The notes under the pieces were generated by a model. That model was given only the letters and a program-made list of their open reading frames with translations. It ran no database searches and was not told the DNA's origin. A stretch of DNA of 64,000 nt. Origin: Schistocephalus solidus (taxonomy: Eukaryota; Platyhelminthes; Cestoda; Diphyllobothriidea; Diphyllobothriidae). Where the stretch lies: the NCBI GenBank assembly GCA_017591395.1, contig WEDG01007419.1, positions 1-64,000 of the forward strand. The letters run 5' to 3'. The translations under genes and the position numbers were made by a program. Numbering within the stretch: the first letter of the stretch is position 1; each line of letters begins with the position of its first letter. Below are positions 39,225 through 50,530 of this stretch, one piece after another.

Positions 39225-42090
39225 AGCAACGAACTGGCCAACCGACTAGCCAACCTTCCAGTCGCCGACGAGGACATCTCCGTGGAGAACCGCTGGTGTC
39301 AACTGAAGGACACAATCAATCCAACGCCCCGGATGTCCTCGAACACGCACGTCGCCAGCACCAAGACTGGTTCGATGATGACGACGCAGCCATCAACGCT
39401 CTGCTCGTAGAGAAGAATCAGTAGCACAAACCTTAAGTCGATCACCCTACTGCTGCAAACAAGACAGCCTTGTACAACAACGGCTGCGGGAGATGCAGGA
39501 TGCCTGGATGACGTGCAAAGCCGAGGAAATCCAACGGTAAGCGGACCGAAACGAATAGAAAAACTTCTTCGCCACCATCAAGGCTATCGACGGACCTCTC
39601 GTCTAAGGCGCCACCCCTCTTCTCAATGCCGACAGCAGGACGCTAGTCACTGAGAAGACGAAAATCCTGATGCGATGGGCAGAACATTTCCAAAGCGTTC
39701 GCAGCCAGCCCTCCACCATCTCCGACGCCACCATCGATCGCCTGCCTGAATTGGAAATCAACACCGACCTTGATCTCCAGACCTCTCTCCAAGAATCCAT
39801 CAGAGCCATGCAGCAAATCTCCAGCGGTAAAGCACCTGACTCGGATGCGATCCCTGCTGAGATTTACAAGCATGGCGGACCCCAAATGATGAACCGACTC
39901 ACAGCACTCTTCCAGGAGATGTGGTACCAAGGAAAGGTCCCTCGGGATGTCAAAGACGCCAACATTGTCCACCTCTACAAGAAGAAATGGAAAAGCCAAC
40001 ACTGCACCAACCACCTATTAATCTCGCTGCTGAACATCGCCGGAAAGATCTTCGCCCGCATTCTCCTCAATCGCTTGAACGCTCATCTGGAGCAAGGATT
40101 GCTCCTGGAAAGCCAATGTGGCTTCCGACGATACCGAGGAACAATCGACATAATCTTTGCAGCTCGCCATCTGCAATAGAAGTGCCAGGAGATACGGACT
40201 AACCTCCATACTGCCTTCGTGGATCTGATGAAAGCCTTTGGCACGGCGAATCGCGACGAGCTGTGCAAAATCATGCAGAAATTCGGCTCTCCTGAACGTT
40301 TCACGCATATGGTGCGTAAGCTTCACGGCGGGATGATAGCGCAGGTTACTGACAACGGGACGGTATCCAAAGCATTCGCAGTGACCAACGGAGTGAAGCA
40401 GGGCTGCGTCTTTCCGCCTACTCTCTGTAGTCTTATGTTCTCTGCCATGGTAACGAAAGCCTACCATGAAGAAGGCCCCGGCATCCGCATCGCCTACCGG
40501 ATGGACGCCCGACTCCTCAACCAACGACGGATGCACTTCCGCTCGCGTGTCTCCACAGCCACCATCCACGAACTTCTCTTCGCTGACGACTGCGCACTCA
40601 ATGCAAAGACTGAAGACGAAATGCAAAAGAGGATGAACCTCATCGCTGCCGCCTGTGAAAACTTCGGATTTCGCATCAACACTGAGAAGACGGTTGTGAT
40701 GCATCAGCCGCCCCCCAATACCACCTACTCCGCAGTTTAACTGAAATCTGTGGATACCTTCACGTACCTGGTAAGCAATCTCTCTCACAGCACCAAAAAC
40801 GTCGATTAGATCGCCCATCGGATCGCCAAAGCCAGCCAAGCCTTTGGACGCTTGCAGAACGTGGTCTGGAATCGACCCAGGTCTCCCCCTCGGCACCAAA
40901 CTCAAGATGTACAAAGCTGTCATATTGCCAACGCTGCTGTATGGAGCGGAGACGTGGACGATCTACCAAAAGCAGGCGCGAAAGCTCAACCACTTCCACC
41001 TAAGATGCCTCCGCAGAATACTAAAGCTGAGATGGAAAGACAGGATACCGGACACGGAAGTGTTGGAACAAACAGGCCTTCTCAGCATTTTTACTTAGCT
41101 GAAACAACTGCAACTGCGATGGAGCGGCCATCTTGTGAGGATGAACGATTACCCAAACGACTCTTCTATGGAGATGTCGCCATGGGTTCTCGTCTACAAG
41201 GGGGCAAGTAAGACGCAACAAAAACAATCCTTGAAGCAACTGCAGATCAACCCGGCGACCTGGGAGGACCTCGGTGGAACCGACCTGCTTGGAGAAGGAG
41301 ACTGAAGACAGGGAAAGTAATCTATGAAGCCGTCAGGATCGCCAATGCCAAGGCCAAAAAGGCGGTACCAAAGGCACCAGCGCCCCAGACAACCACCGCC
41401 ATTGCCCAGGCCCTCCCAACATGCCCGCGCCTTCAAAGCACCTTCCATGCGCGAATCGGCCTAGTCAGACACCTTTGAACCGAATGCAAAAACAATCCAA
41501 TAACTTCAACGTCTGCGGCAATTTCTGATAACCCTGTTTCTGATCCCCCATCCCCACCGGTCACTCATGGCACCAATTCCTCCACTCCTACCATAATAGC
41601 GAGTACGTTGCAATAGTCCTCACCTGTTAACTCCACCATCACCACAACCACCACCACCCCGCCACCACCACAACGCACATTCACCTCAAGCATCGACCTA
41701 GTCGGTCACTTGCGAATCCATCGCACAGAGACTGGTGGACCAGTGCCAGTGCCAGCAGAGATCGCCGTGTCCACTGCCCTCGAGTTTTCAGACAACGTAT
41801 GTATGACAGAGGAATTCAGCGCAATTCCGTCAACACCGATACACCATGCGCACCCACTGTTCCCACCATTCTCACCGCCACTACCACTCACAGTAGCACA
41901 AACGACATCCCCCAGCCCCCCGATTTCTCCTGCCCATATTGCGCCCGCAACTTAAACTAACGCATCGGCCTGATTGGTCACCTGCGAATCCTTCACACGG
42001 AGGCTGGTGAACCAGTGCCTGCGGCTTCACTGCTCCCGCACCTTTACAAACCGCATGAGCTTATTAGGTCACAGGCGATTCCACCAAAAC
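39225..42090 (+). mobile_element. LINE (non-LTR retrotransposon), copy L2
   Basis: Longest LINE copy here, lacking the 5' endonuclease. It covers the linker (E-N-R-W-C-Q-L-K-D), the RT, the thumb, and a C-terminal C2H2-like zinc-finger region (fingers near 41650-41735 and 41925-42000). Multiple frame changes and stops make it inactive. It inserted in a PAK intron, on the opposite strand to the gene. Confidence 0.9.
39670..40740 (+). pseudogene. LINE reverse transcriptase core (broken)
   Basis: Two consecutive open pieces (39670-40179 and 40219-40740) in one reading frame, separated by a TAG at 40177. Motifs in order: S-S-G-K-A-P-D-S-D-A-I-P-A-E (RT 1 region), L-L-N-I-A-G-K-I-F-A-R-I-L (RT 2), C-G-F-R-R-Y-R-G-T, F-V-D-L-M-K-A-F (motif A, Asp present), V-K-Q-G-C-V-F-P-P-T-L (motif B), and F-A-D-D-C-A-L (motif C, both Asp present). 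TAA at 40738 ends the frame before the thumb (K-S-V-D-T-F-T-Y-L). The catalytic residues are kept but the frame is interrupted, so it is a recent-to-middle-aged dead copy. Confidence 0.9.
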
Positions 42091-42540
42091 TTCGGTAAAC
42101 CACCGTATGGTAAGCCACATTAGCGAACACTACTTCCACCAAAAAATACGTAACACCGTCACCACCATCATGTACCTGAAAATTGCATGGTCTCCTAGAA
42201 ACCGTGGCTTGGAAAGTTGCCAATCTGACGCTTACACCAGACTACGCCGTCGGTCAAGGATATGTGCTGTGTGTGTTGAGTGGCTGACTAGTAGACTGGA
42301 ACGGTGATGGCTCCTTCACATACCCTGGTTTAGTGAATCCCGGTGTGTGTGGGGGGCCAGGTCGTGCCATGGCGCGCGAAGACGGGTACGCACGCCCGTC
42401 GGCCAATGTGCCCACTACCACTTGACCGGCTCGGACGGTGGTCTGATTGTGGGGGTGGGGGAGACAGTGAGGTCAACGGCTCAGCGCATTTTCCTTACTA
42501 TACACAATCTGACGCGCTTGAAACTATCCCGGTGCGCTAA
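42091..42540 (+). mobile_element. LINE copy L2, probable 3' untranslated region
   Basis: Contains the ccgtggcttggaaagttgcc and gtggctgactagtagactgg phrases shared, in order, with 18930-19020 behind LINE copy L1. Confidence 0.55.
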
Positions 42541-43220
42541 ATGTTTTGGCTTGCAAGAGCTTGACCGCCTTAAGGGGCCAAAAATGTCTGCGAGAGGACC
42601 TGTTTATGGGCTATGTTATGTTAAACACACCTGACCTCAAAACGAGCTTCATAGACGGACAGAACCGCACATGAACGCCTGCCACTTGTTTTTCCAGAAA
42701 TAGGGGTTGTCGACTTCTCAAACTTGCTGCATGTCATCCGTTAAGTATTTGCATAGCGGATGCGTCGTTATAAACCGTGTTTGCGAACTTTTGAGAGGTT
42801 GTTTGGAGGACGAGAGAGGGACAGAGAGAGAGGGGGGGCGAAAAGAACGAAGACAACGGCAGGCAGGAAACTACGTTAGGCACACCCTTTCGGTGAGGGA
42901 GTTATATATGACTGGGATTAACGCATGAAACACGAATTCACAGTAAAATTGGACGCGGTTGAATGTGCTAAGAGTGACACACGCACGCATGGGAGGAATC
43001 GCACGGCTGCAAGCTTGCCGTTTCCTAATCATTTCAATTATTTATTAATGCAATATGATAACTGTTGTTAGCCATCAAGATAGTCATCCACGCCGTCTGA
43101 AACTAGACCGACTGAGGATTGATAGAAAACCCGGTCAACTGATGTATCGATTTGGCGATTGGCAAACGCTCATAAAACGTCGTTTTGTATGTTGCTCCTT
43201 CTAGCCCTGAAGATGGACCC
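42541..43220. other. Unassigned intronic sequence
   Basis: A GA-rich stretch near 42815-42850. No gene or repeat recognised. Confidence 0.4.
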
Positions 43221-43415
43221 CTACGCGAGTTCGCAAAATTTTCCTGTGCTCGACCAGTCCTACGCGAGTTCGGAAAATTTTCCTATTCTCGACCAGTCCT
43301 ACACGAGTTCGTAAAATTTTCCTGTGCTCGACCAGTCCTACGCGAGTTCGGAAAATTTTCCTGTGCTCGACCAGTCCTACGCGAGTTCCGAAAATTTTCC
43401 TGTGCTCGACCAGTC
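43221..43415 (+). repeat. 39-bp minisatellite, five units
   Basis: Five head-to-tail copies of a 39-bp unit beginning ctacgcgagttcg and ending ctcgaccagtc, with a few substitutions between units. The unit is 13 codons long, so one frame repeats R-E-F-x-K-F-S-C-A-R-P-V-L. It lies in a PAK intron on the opposite strand to the gene, so there is no reason to think it is translated. Confidence 0.95.
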
Positions 43416-43554
43416 TTCCAGTCCTTTACTCGTACAACTATAATAAGTTGGTGAGTATTGTAGCGGAAGAGGCGACAGTGATGATGAAGATGAATGTGAT
43501 TAAGAGATAATGCGGAGTAGAAATTAAGCAGAATCCAGTAAGATAACTAGTTGA

Positions 43555-43945
43555 AGCTAGCTACTGAAGCCTTTCCCTTGCTTTCGTGAGTTCGAATCCG
43601 ACCGAGGCTGCCGAGTTTTTCACACGTGGGTCAAGCGATTTATTCACATCTACCCAAATTCTCTACTAATTAATTGTGCCGGGTAGTCATCTGGGGGATT
43701 CTAGATTAATTTCTTAGGAAATCCGGCTTGAGCAGTCAGCTTACTGTAGCAGAATTGGCGAACTCACTATTTTGCAGTAGGCTAGTCGGGTAACTTGACC
43801 CAAGTGAGATTAAACGCATGGCTCGCGATGGGACCTGGTAGCACAGGTGGTTTGAACGTTGGTTGCACGAAAGCCTGCCCATTGGTTTCGCGGCTGCGAT
43901 TACCACCGAGGCCAAGGAATGTTTCACGCATGGGTGAAATGAATT
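43555..43945 (+). repeat. tRNA-headed tandem units, plus strand (one full, one partial)
   Basis: Homologous to 7858-8428. The first unit enters at its T-arm (gttcgaatccgaccgagg), runs through gccgggtagtcatctg to ttgacccaagtgagattaaacg, and a second head follows (about 43825-43910). The spacing of matching phrases is about 300 bp, as at 8 kb. Confidence 0.75.
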
Positions 43946-46397
43946 ATCAAAATACGTCCAACCCCCTATTATTTGAAAATCATCAAAGGGAGGTTTTAGA
44001 TGCAACATCAAAACTAACAGCTTCTGACCCACTTGAAAGAGTGGCGGACACTGAACGATTTCACTGAATGCTTTTAATATGGATGCTGTTGTGCCAGTCT
44101 TCGTCACCTACCGGTTTTGACTATGACGTGCAGCCTAAAAAGTCAAAGATAAGCTACAAAATGGGCCGGCGAGGTTGATATAGACCCTCATCTATCTCTT
44201 TGACGATTCTGACAGGAAATTAAGAATCTGCTGCGATTGGTATCTTTTTGGCTGACCATCCCGACTCCCAAGATAGCTGACTCACCCGTGTGACAGGAAG
44301 ATCGGGATTCGATGTTTTTGACAGTGCATTTACTCGATATGAGAGAAAATTCAGCGTCATTAGTATTCGTTTTACGGGCCAAACAATTTCAGGCATTATA
44401 AACAAGTGCGAAACATGACTTGGGATCACCGGATCGGCCTCGGCTTTCAACGGTGTTGGCTTAGCCAGCTACGGAATTCAAGAAGTCCCCAAAGGGGTCC
44501 ACCTATGTCCCCTGGGGGGCAGTCGCCGCCTGCGGAAGCCAACCCACAGACAGTCCTCAAGTGCGCTATGGCATTTAAAAACAGCCTTGTAGATTCTTTC
44601 TGTGGTGGTCCCCGAGACCTGGGGCGAATGTTAGGTCATTCACTGTGGCAAATCAGAAAAGCGGACATTTCAAGCCTTCTGGGGATGAGATTTTTGCCAA
44701 ACAAGCAGAGGAGGGATAACGTCCTTGCTTGCAGTCTTGACGCACACAGGACCGCTGCAATCCTTCTTTGCACTAGTCGCGATAGCTCGTTCATCACGAC
44801 CATCCACCGGTACTACATAACCCTCAGAACGTTCTCCCCTTATGGCTGTTGGGTTGAGCGCATATAGGATGGACAAAAGATGAAGGCACTTGAATATCCT
44901 CATCCAGGCGAGACCGTCAGTATTCATCAGGGCAAAGGTGAAAGGATACTTTGGGTCACCCGAAATAAATGTTTTAGCGGATGGGTTTCGACAGACTTGT
45001 CATCTGGAAAATGAGTTTGTTGCCCTAATTCTAACGCCACGACAAGCTCAAAGACTTGTTCGGTAGAGTCCGTAAAGAAGTCTATTCGTGTCGTGGGCCC
45101 CTCCAGCATTCGATATTTGCGCATAAAAAAGGGTGACTCTGATTCATCATCCCCATCACGCGTGAGCGAGACATCACTGAGGGCGTTTAGATTAGGCATC
45201 CTCGCAGGCATCTAAATTAAACCCCCACTTTTTCCACACCCACCGGTGTCTGCTGCAATGACAAAGTTAAGAAGACCGGAGCAGTGATTGAGCGCAGTGA
45301 TTGACAAAGCTAAACAATTCGTCTACGCGTGTCACACACGCCTGGACAAGGAGGCGGCTCTGATCCCGACTTGGTGGGAGCAGCATAGAGGCCACAGTAA
45401 GCATGGGCCGAGTTGTTCCATCACACGGATGATCAACAAAACTATTATTATTACAAGTCGCGGCTTTCATGGAGCCTGATGAGAATGGGAGGAAACACTA
45501 AGTCAGATACTGGACAAGCCGTCTTGCCTAACACAAACATCAGTTGCACCCGGTAGTCGCGGCAGTGGTTATCTGGTGCGTTCACGAGTGATCGGTCGAA
45601 GAATGGCCCCCAGCGACGCCTGAATGCAAAATAAGTGAACTCTTGTGTTCGAGTAATAGTAAAAGAGAGGTCAGGGGAGCGATACAGTGCTGTCCGCGTT
45701 ATGATGCAACTGTGAAAAGACGGACAGAAAGTGCTCATATTTTGCAGCCATCCTTTCCATAGAGGTTATTCTACATGTTATGCCAAACAAACATCTAAGG
45801 GCAGGCTTAGCGTAAAAGGGTAGATAAACTGTAAAAAGAGGACTAAAAACAACTTTCCCTGCGCATACAGCTGGGTAAAGTGGCTTGATTTCCCACAAAA
45901 ACGTAGACAGCTACCGTACAGAAAGCCAAGCAATTACTACTGCTAAATAGGACTGAAAGAAAAAGCTGAAAAAGGCTTTTAAACTCCTCAAGTTGGTAAC
46001 GGTTTTCGCAGGCGTGTTCATTTGACAGTAAACGGCATGAAAAGGTCGAAAAGTTTACCCAAGGCGGAGAACCAGACGGACAATGTCAAGGTATAGCGTT
46101 TAAATTAAGCAAAACGTTTGCCGACTGAATAACAAGATAGTTCACTTCATATTGCTATGGAGAGTAGAAGCGACAAAGGCAATTGACCGGCAGTTCCTGA
46201 TACAGCTAACGTCTTCAGCAAGCCAGACTTCAACCTCACCGGCGGGGAAAGTTTAGGCTCCAAACCTGGGCAAAATTAAGCCGAATGCAGTTAAAAAGCA
46301 GCTCGGTGGGTTCAGACTGCAATTTCATAAAGTTACGTGGGTTGATCTTCGCTGAATACGATTGCCTCTATTTCGATTTGGTCACTGACACTAAAAA
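43946..46397. other. Unassigned intronic sequence
   Basis: Inside PAK intron 38452-46622. The open frames 44406-44867 (plus) and 44927-45211 (minus) show no domain and I do not call them genes. Confidence 0.4.
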
Positions 46398-46530
46398 ACC
46401 AGGTAAAACTGCCCAATCAACTGCGATAAAAAAAATTTATGTCAAAGGTTGTTTACGTACGTTAGACAAAAATGCAGTGAACACAAAATAATTATTAGGT
46501 ATCATGAGAAGCAGCGTTCACCGATCAGTG
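46398..46530. repeat. Interspersed repeat of unknown type, copy 1
   Basis: About 130 bp matching 53145-53262 in the same orientation: aatcaactg.gataaaaaaa, then ttgtttac.tacgtta, ending in gaagcagcgttcaccgatca. It lies about 93 bp from the splice donor of the PAK linker exon. Confidence 0.7.
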
Positions 46531-46622
46531 GATGAGACATGCACGTTCCGTTGCGCTTTAAGACTTAATCTAGAATAGCAACAAATAACAGAAAGAATGC
46601 AGCGGCCATTTATGACACTCAC

Positions 46623-47528
46623 CTCGAGCATGGACCGCGTCGACATGGACGGACTGGAGTTATGTCGAGCGGCAGGCATGCGTGCCGATTTAGGCACCCC
46701 CTCCTGGACAGTTTTGCGAGTCCATTGACCGTTTTTGGTGGCCTCAGGGTAGACTGAGTAGTTATCAGCCCTACTGACGCCATTTCTGATGGATGCCCGG
46801 GGAGGGAGTAGATTGTTGGATTTGTGAGCCACACCCATCTCCGGCCGTCTGCTTCTTGCAGTCTTTGCCCTGCCAGACACTACCTTTAATTCCTCTAGGT
46901 TCTCATAGTCGGGCATTGGGCGATCAGCGGTGTTGAGGACATTCCTAAAGCTAGAGCGGCTGCGGTTGCCGACACTGCGCAAGGGCCGCAGCGTTTGGAC
47001 CCTGCTGGCCGACAACCCGGTCGGTGTGCGATGAGCACTCAAAACGAGACCATCGGAGGCTGCCTGACTCGGAGAATCATAGGCTGGCATAGCCTGCAGG
47101 TCAATGTCGGAGACCAGGCGCAGGGTGCCATCCTCTTCTTCGTCTTCCTCGTAGTATTCCTTGTGATTTTTGTTGCGCACGGGAGAGTAGTGACGGAGGG
47201 GTCGAACGGAGGTGGGGAAAGAGCATCCATGACTGCTGCTGGCGCTCTCCGTGGCAGAGCGAGAGACGGGTTTCTTCGGCAGGGCCGGTCGGGGAGGAGG
47301 TTGCGGTGCCCTCGCAGCCACTTTCGGCGAACTAACTCCCTTCTGTTGTTGCGGTTGCTGCTGCCGTTGCAACGGCGGCTCCTGGGGGTCACTCAGTCTG
47401 TTCTCAGATGAGAGTCTCGGTCGGCTGGTGGAACGAGTCCGGTGACCGTTGGGCTGACGATCGGGAGCTGGCAGGTACCAAGAACTAGACGTATCTCCGT
47501 TAACGTTGCGATACATGCGAGGAGTACC
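46623..47528 (-). CDS. PAK4: Group II p21-activated kinase, linker exon
   Basis: Exon of 906 nt (302 codons, phase 0 at both ends) in the PAK4-like Ser/Thr kinase gene. The acceptor reads ..ttgattgcacag before GGT ACT CCT and the donor is GAG|gtgagt. The encoded segment is low complexity, rich in Ser, Arg, Pro and Gln, with a Gln/Pro tract and a proline-rich PPPRPALPKKP stretch that resembles an SH3-binding site. This fits the long disordered linker between the Rac/Cdc42-binding (CRIB) domain and the kinase of group II PAKs. It contains no CRIB motif, so at least one upstream exon must exist; none was recognised up to the window end. The last codons (..RSMLE) join in phase to the exon at 38451. 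Known for the family: cytoskeletal and adhesion signalling downstream of Cdc42. Assignment of this exon rests on frame, splice sites and its join to the kinase exon. Confidence 0.8.
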
Positions 47529-47835
47529 CTGTGCAATCAAAAGATCGAATGCAAGTTAGAAAGGCATACTAGTCCAACGCGGAAAAGTTAAAGTAAATAC
47601 ACGAGGGAAGGGCATTTAAGCTCCCCATAAGTGCCTCAAGAGATTAGAGCATTCCGAGAGTGTGATTAAACTTACGGCTTTATTCACGTCTATTCCTCTA
47701 GACTGCATAACTACCACAGACGTACTCTACCGATAAACCTTCGGAACTCCTAGATGAACACCTATATTCTCACCTAGAAAGAAACCTTTCCTTTGCCGGT
47801 AAATGCAATCGACAACTAAAAGGCGTCAATATGAT
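47529..47835. other. PAK intron upstream of the linker exon
   Basis: On the minus strand this precedes the acceptor at 47529. No CRIB-coding exon recognised. Confidence 0.4.
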
Positions 47836-47961
47836 GTCACCAATATCCGGATTTTGGCAGAGGCTCTCATGCAGAAATTAGAAGCTACAACTATTCTCTG
47901 GGTTAACCGGAGATTGTGGCTACGCTACGCAAACGATGCATTTTTTTATCGCTAAAACAGA
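47836..47961 (+). mobile_element. PLE lineage P4 relic, 5' half of a split copy
   Basis: Decayed counterpart of 63590-63720: the RT motif B/C region, with ccaatatccgga, gcagaaattagaagctaca and agattgtggctacgctacg all recognisable. The YVDD block is destroyed (gcaaacgatg). Its continuation is found at 50283. Confidence 0.8.
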
Positions 47962-48963
47962 TTAATTAGAAATATGTGGTGTCCATTGCGGAAAAAAGTG
48001 GAGAAATAAAAATAGCTTCCTTGCTTCGAAGTGTACACGAAGGCAGACCACAATCGAAGCTCCCAGAAGACCCAAGTCTGTACGTACACCATCTTTCGTC
48101 TATATCTCTTTGATAAAACGTCGATGGAAGCCTTATCACTTGGTCCTTAGTTTTGCTGCCCGCGTCAGAAACCCAGCCAACTAGAGCTAGAAACAGGTTT
48201 GAAAACCTCCTTTATCAAACACACGACCTCCAGCCCGTTTCGACAGGCGGCGTACAATACCTTAGGCCTACGTTAGTTAACTGTTCTCATCAATATTTGA
48301 ACAGTGGCCAGCAATGTCAAAGTTTCCAAACAAAGTCGCACATGGTGAAATTAAAAGAGCTCAGGCAGAACAAAGATGTCCTCATAACGGGGCCAGATAA
48401 TGGAATGGGCGTTGTCTTAATGGACAGAACATATTATATTATGAAAATACAATCAATTCTGTCGGACAAGGAAAAGTTTAGACAGATGAAAAGGAGAAGG
48501 ATCGGACCGATGAAGTAGAAACACAACTGACTGACTGTTTTAAAAGACTTCAAACGGAAGGTCTGATAAGCAAACATGACCTAGAGCGCCTCCGCCTCAT
48601 TGGCACGCATGTACCTCGATTGTACGGCTTACCAAAGATCCACAAAGATTCACACCCGTATGTCCCATCCTAGGTATGAGAAACTCGCCGAACCATACAA
48701 TTTCAAAATGGTTAGCGGACAAAATTAAGCCCATACAGGATCAGCTAGCGCCACATAGCTACCGAGATACCTTTGAGTTCGTTGAAGGCGTGAAAGACCT
48801 CGATCCGAACGGTATGACGATGTTTTTACTGGATGTCACGTTTCTTTTTACGAATGTACCAGTCACGCCGACAGTTAAATACATCTGTGAATTCGTTACT
48901 TCAAGTCAACAAGATGAAGGAATTCCAGTGAATGTAATCAAAGAACTTTTATAAAACTGTACC

Positions 48964-49329
48964 TTGAACGTGCAGTTCCTATTTAACAACAACTTTTACA
49001 GACAGATGGACCGAGTAGCTAGGGGCTCACGCCTTGGCCCACTTCTGGCAAATATTTTCATGGGAAAGCTGGAAGCTTTACAGCTTCGTCCGCAGATAAA
49101 CTGTCTAAAATATTATCGGCGCTACGTGCATGCTATCTTTGCGGTTGCATCTGACCAAACGGACATTTCGGATGTAATGAATACCATAAATCAGGCGCAC
49201 ACGTCAATCAAATTTACACTGGAAGATGAACAATACGGATCGCTCCTTTTCCTGGACGTGCTTCTGAGTAGAAGGCCTGATGGGAGTATTCGACGTAGTT
49301 TCTATCGTAAGGCTACATGGTCCGGATAA
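48964..49329 (+). pseudogene. PLE P3 reverse transcriptase, motifs B-C to thumb
   Basis: Motif B reads R-G-S-R-L-G-P-L-L-A-N. The motif C position reads Y-R-R-Y-V-H-A-I-F in place of Y-V-D-D, so both catalytic aspartates are lost. F-L-D-V-L-L-S-R-R-P-D-G-S and Y-R-K-A-T follow. Stops after S-G (49328) and elsewhere break the frame. It is a clearly inactive copy. Confidence 0.8.
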
Positions 49330-49500
49330 TACACCCACTTTGAGAGTTTTGTACCGCTGAACTTCAAGCGTAATTTAGTGCGCTGTCTGACACAAAGGGC
49401 GAAAAGGATCTGCTCGGCCGATAGCATTGACGAAAAACTTAAGGTTAAAGAAAGAACTTTTCGGCAGAGTGGATAGCCAGATAGATTTATTACTAAGACT

Positions 49501-49923
49501 ATGGCCAAAAGACGACCAAAGCTGCCGGTGCTAACGGCAAACAAGAAACAACTATTCATTAGTGTCTCATTTCAAGGGGACGCAGCAATTAAACTCTTAC
49601 GAAGGCGCCTAAGCCAAGCTGTGTCAAGCACCTTTCCAGCAGTTGATGCCCATGAACTGTTCTCGACCACTTCCATCCTATACGGAGGGGGCAAGGACAA
49701 ACTGCCAGTCCAAAGCATGTCAATATACATTTATTCTTTCACCTGCTCTTGTGGGGCAGAATATATTTGTCGCACGAGCCAACGTTTAACCAAAAGAGTA
49801 CAAGAACACCTTCCAGCATGGTTAGGAAATGGGCAGATAAAGAACATAAACAGCTCGATCCTCGCGCATGTGGTAGACAGAGACCATCGTGTAGATGCCA
49901 AAGAGGCCTTCCGGGTAATTTAA
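49501..49923 (+). pseudogene. PLE P3 GIY-YIG endonuclease region
   Basis: 140-codon frame. Endonuclease core: S-I-Y-I-Y-S-F-T-C-S-C-G-A-E-Y-I-C-R-T-S-Q-R, where the YIG strand has become Y-I-C, followed by the Arg-containing helix (K-R-V-Q-E-H-L-P) and S-S-I-L-A-H-V-V-D-R-D-H. The C-terminal V-D-A-K-E-A-F-R-V-I is cut by a stop. It differs strongly from the P1, P2 and P5 endonucleases and is a separate lineage. Confidence 0.75.
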
Positions 49924-50282
49924 AAGGTCACCTCAACCTATTTGAAATTCCTTGAACAGCGTCTGTTGGCTAAGGTAGAAGCAGCTGCAATCAGGCTACG
50001 CAAACCGGTCATGTGCGCTCAAAAGAACTTTACACAGGCACCGCAATTACCGTGACCGAAAGCCACCAGCGGTCGCCATTCCTATGACGATGATCAGAAA
50101 ACGGACCGCAATTTTGTTTCTTACCCCCTCCCTCCCACCACTCTGACAACCGTACAATCTGTTCTACTTACCTGCATAGTTGATGAGAATTTATCGAAAG
50201 TTAACGTATGCTCGCCAAATTGTCTTTTGAATTTTTTTCAATGGGAATTTTCGCTACTCTAAATTAGAGTTACTCTACAAAA

Positions 50283-50530
50283 ATCTCAAGTCCATTTTTC
50301 GGCAATTCGATGTACCATCAAAACAGAGGTTGATTAGCAACTACCATTCTTAGATTTCCTCGTACACAGGAGGACTGATGGAGCGCTACGAACCTCAATC
50401 TATCGCAAATATATATACTCCGACGTTATCTTACATTCTGGGAGTAACCACCCGATGTTTCAAAAACGCAGCTCTGTTAACAGTTTCTAAAGTCGAGCGA
50501 AAACGCACTGTTACGATGAAGAAACTATCA
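50283..50530 (+). mobile_element. PLE lineage P4 relic, 3' half of the split copy
   Basis: Homologous to 63745-63990: ttcttagatttcctcgtacacagg, ctggagtaaccacc-like gggagtaaccaccc, and aaacgcagctctgttaacag. It encodes a decayed F-L-D-F-L-V-H-R-R-T-D-G block. Together with 47836-47961 it makes one interrupted copy. Confidence 0.8.

Larger units (their letters stand above)
47962..50282 (+). mobile_element. Penelope-like element (lineage P3), nested insertion
   Basis: A decayed PLE with RT and GIY-YIG coding that separates two halves of an older P4 copy. Coding remnants in order: 48153-48518 (fingers, D-N-G-M-G-V-V-L-M block), R-L-Y-G-L-P-K-I-H-K near 48615, 48676-48954 (palm A: L-D-V-T-F-L-F-T-N-V-P), 48964-49329 (motif B G-S-R-L-G-P-L-L-A-N-I-F and C), and 49501-49923 (endonuclease). 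Boundaries are inferred from the flanking P4 homology. Confidence 0.75.

Noticed and set aside
43221..43415. CRISPR-like array
   Set aside because: The units are contiguous 39-bp repeats without unique spacers, in a eukaryotic genome.
44406..45211. Two open frames of 153 and 94 codons as possible genes nested in the intron
   Set aside because: No recognisable domain or start context; left as unassigned.
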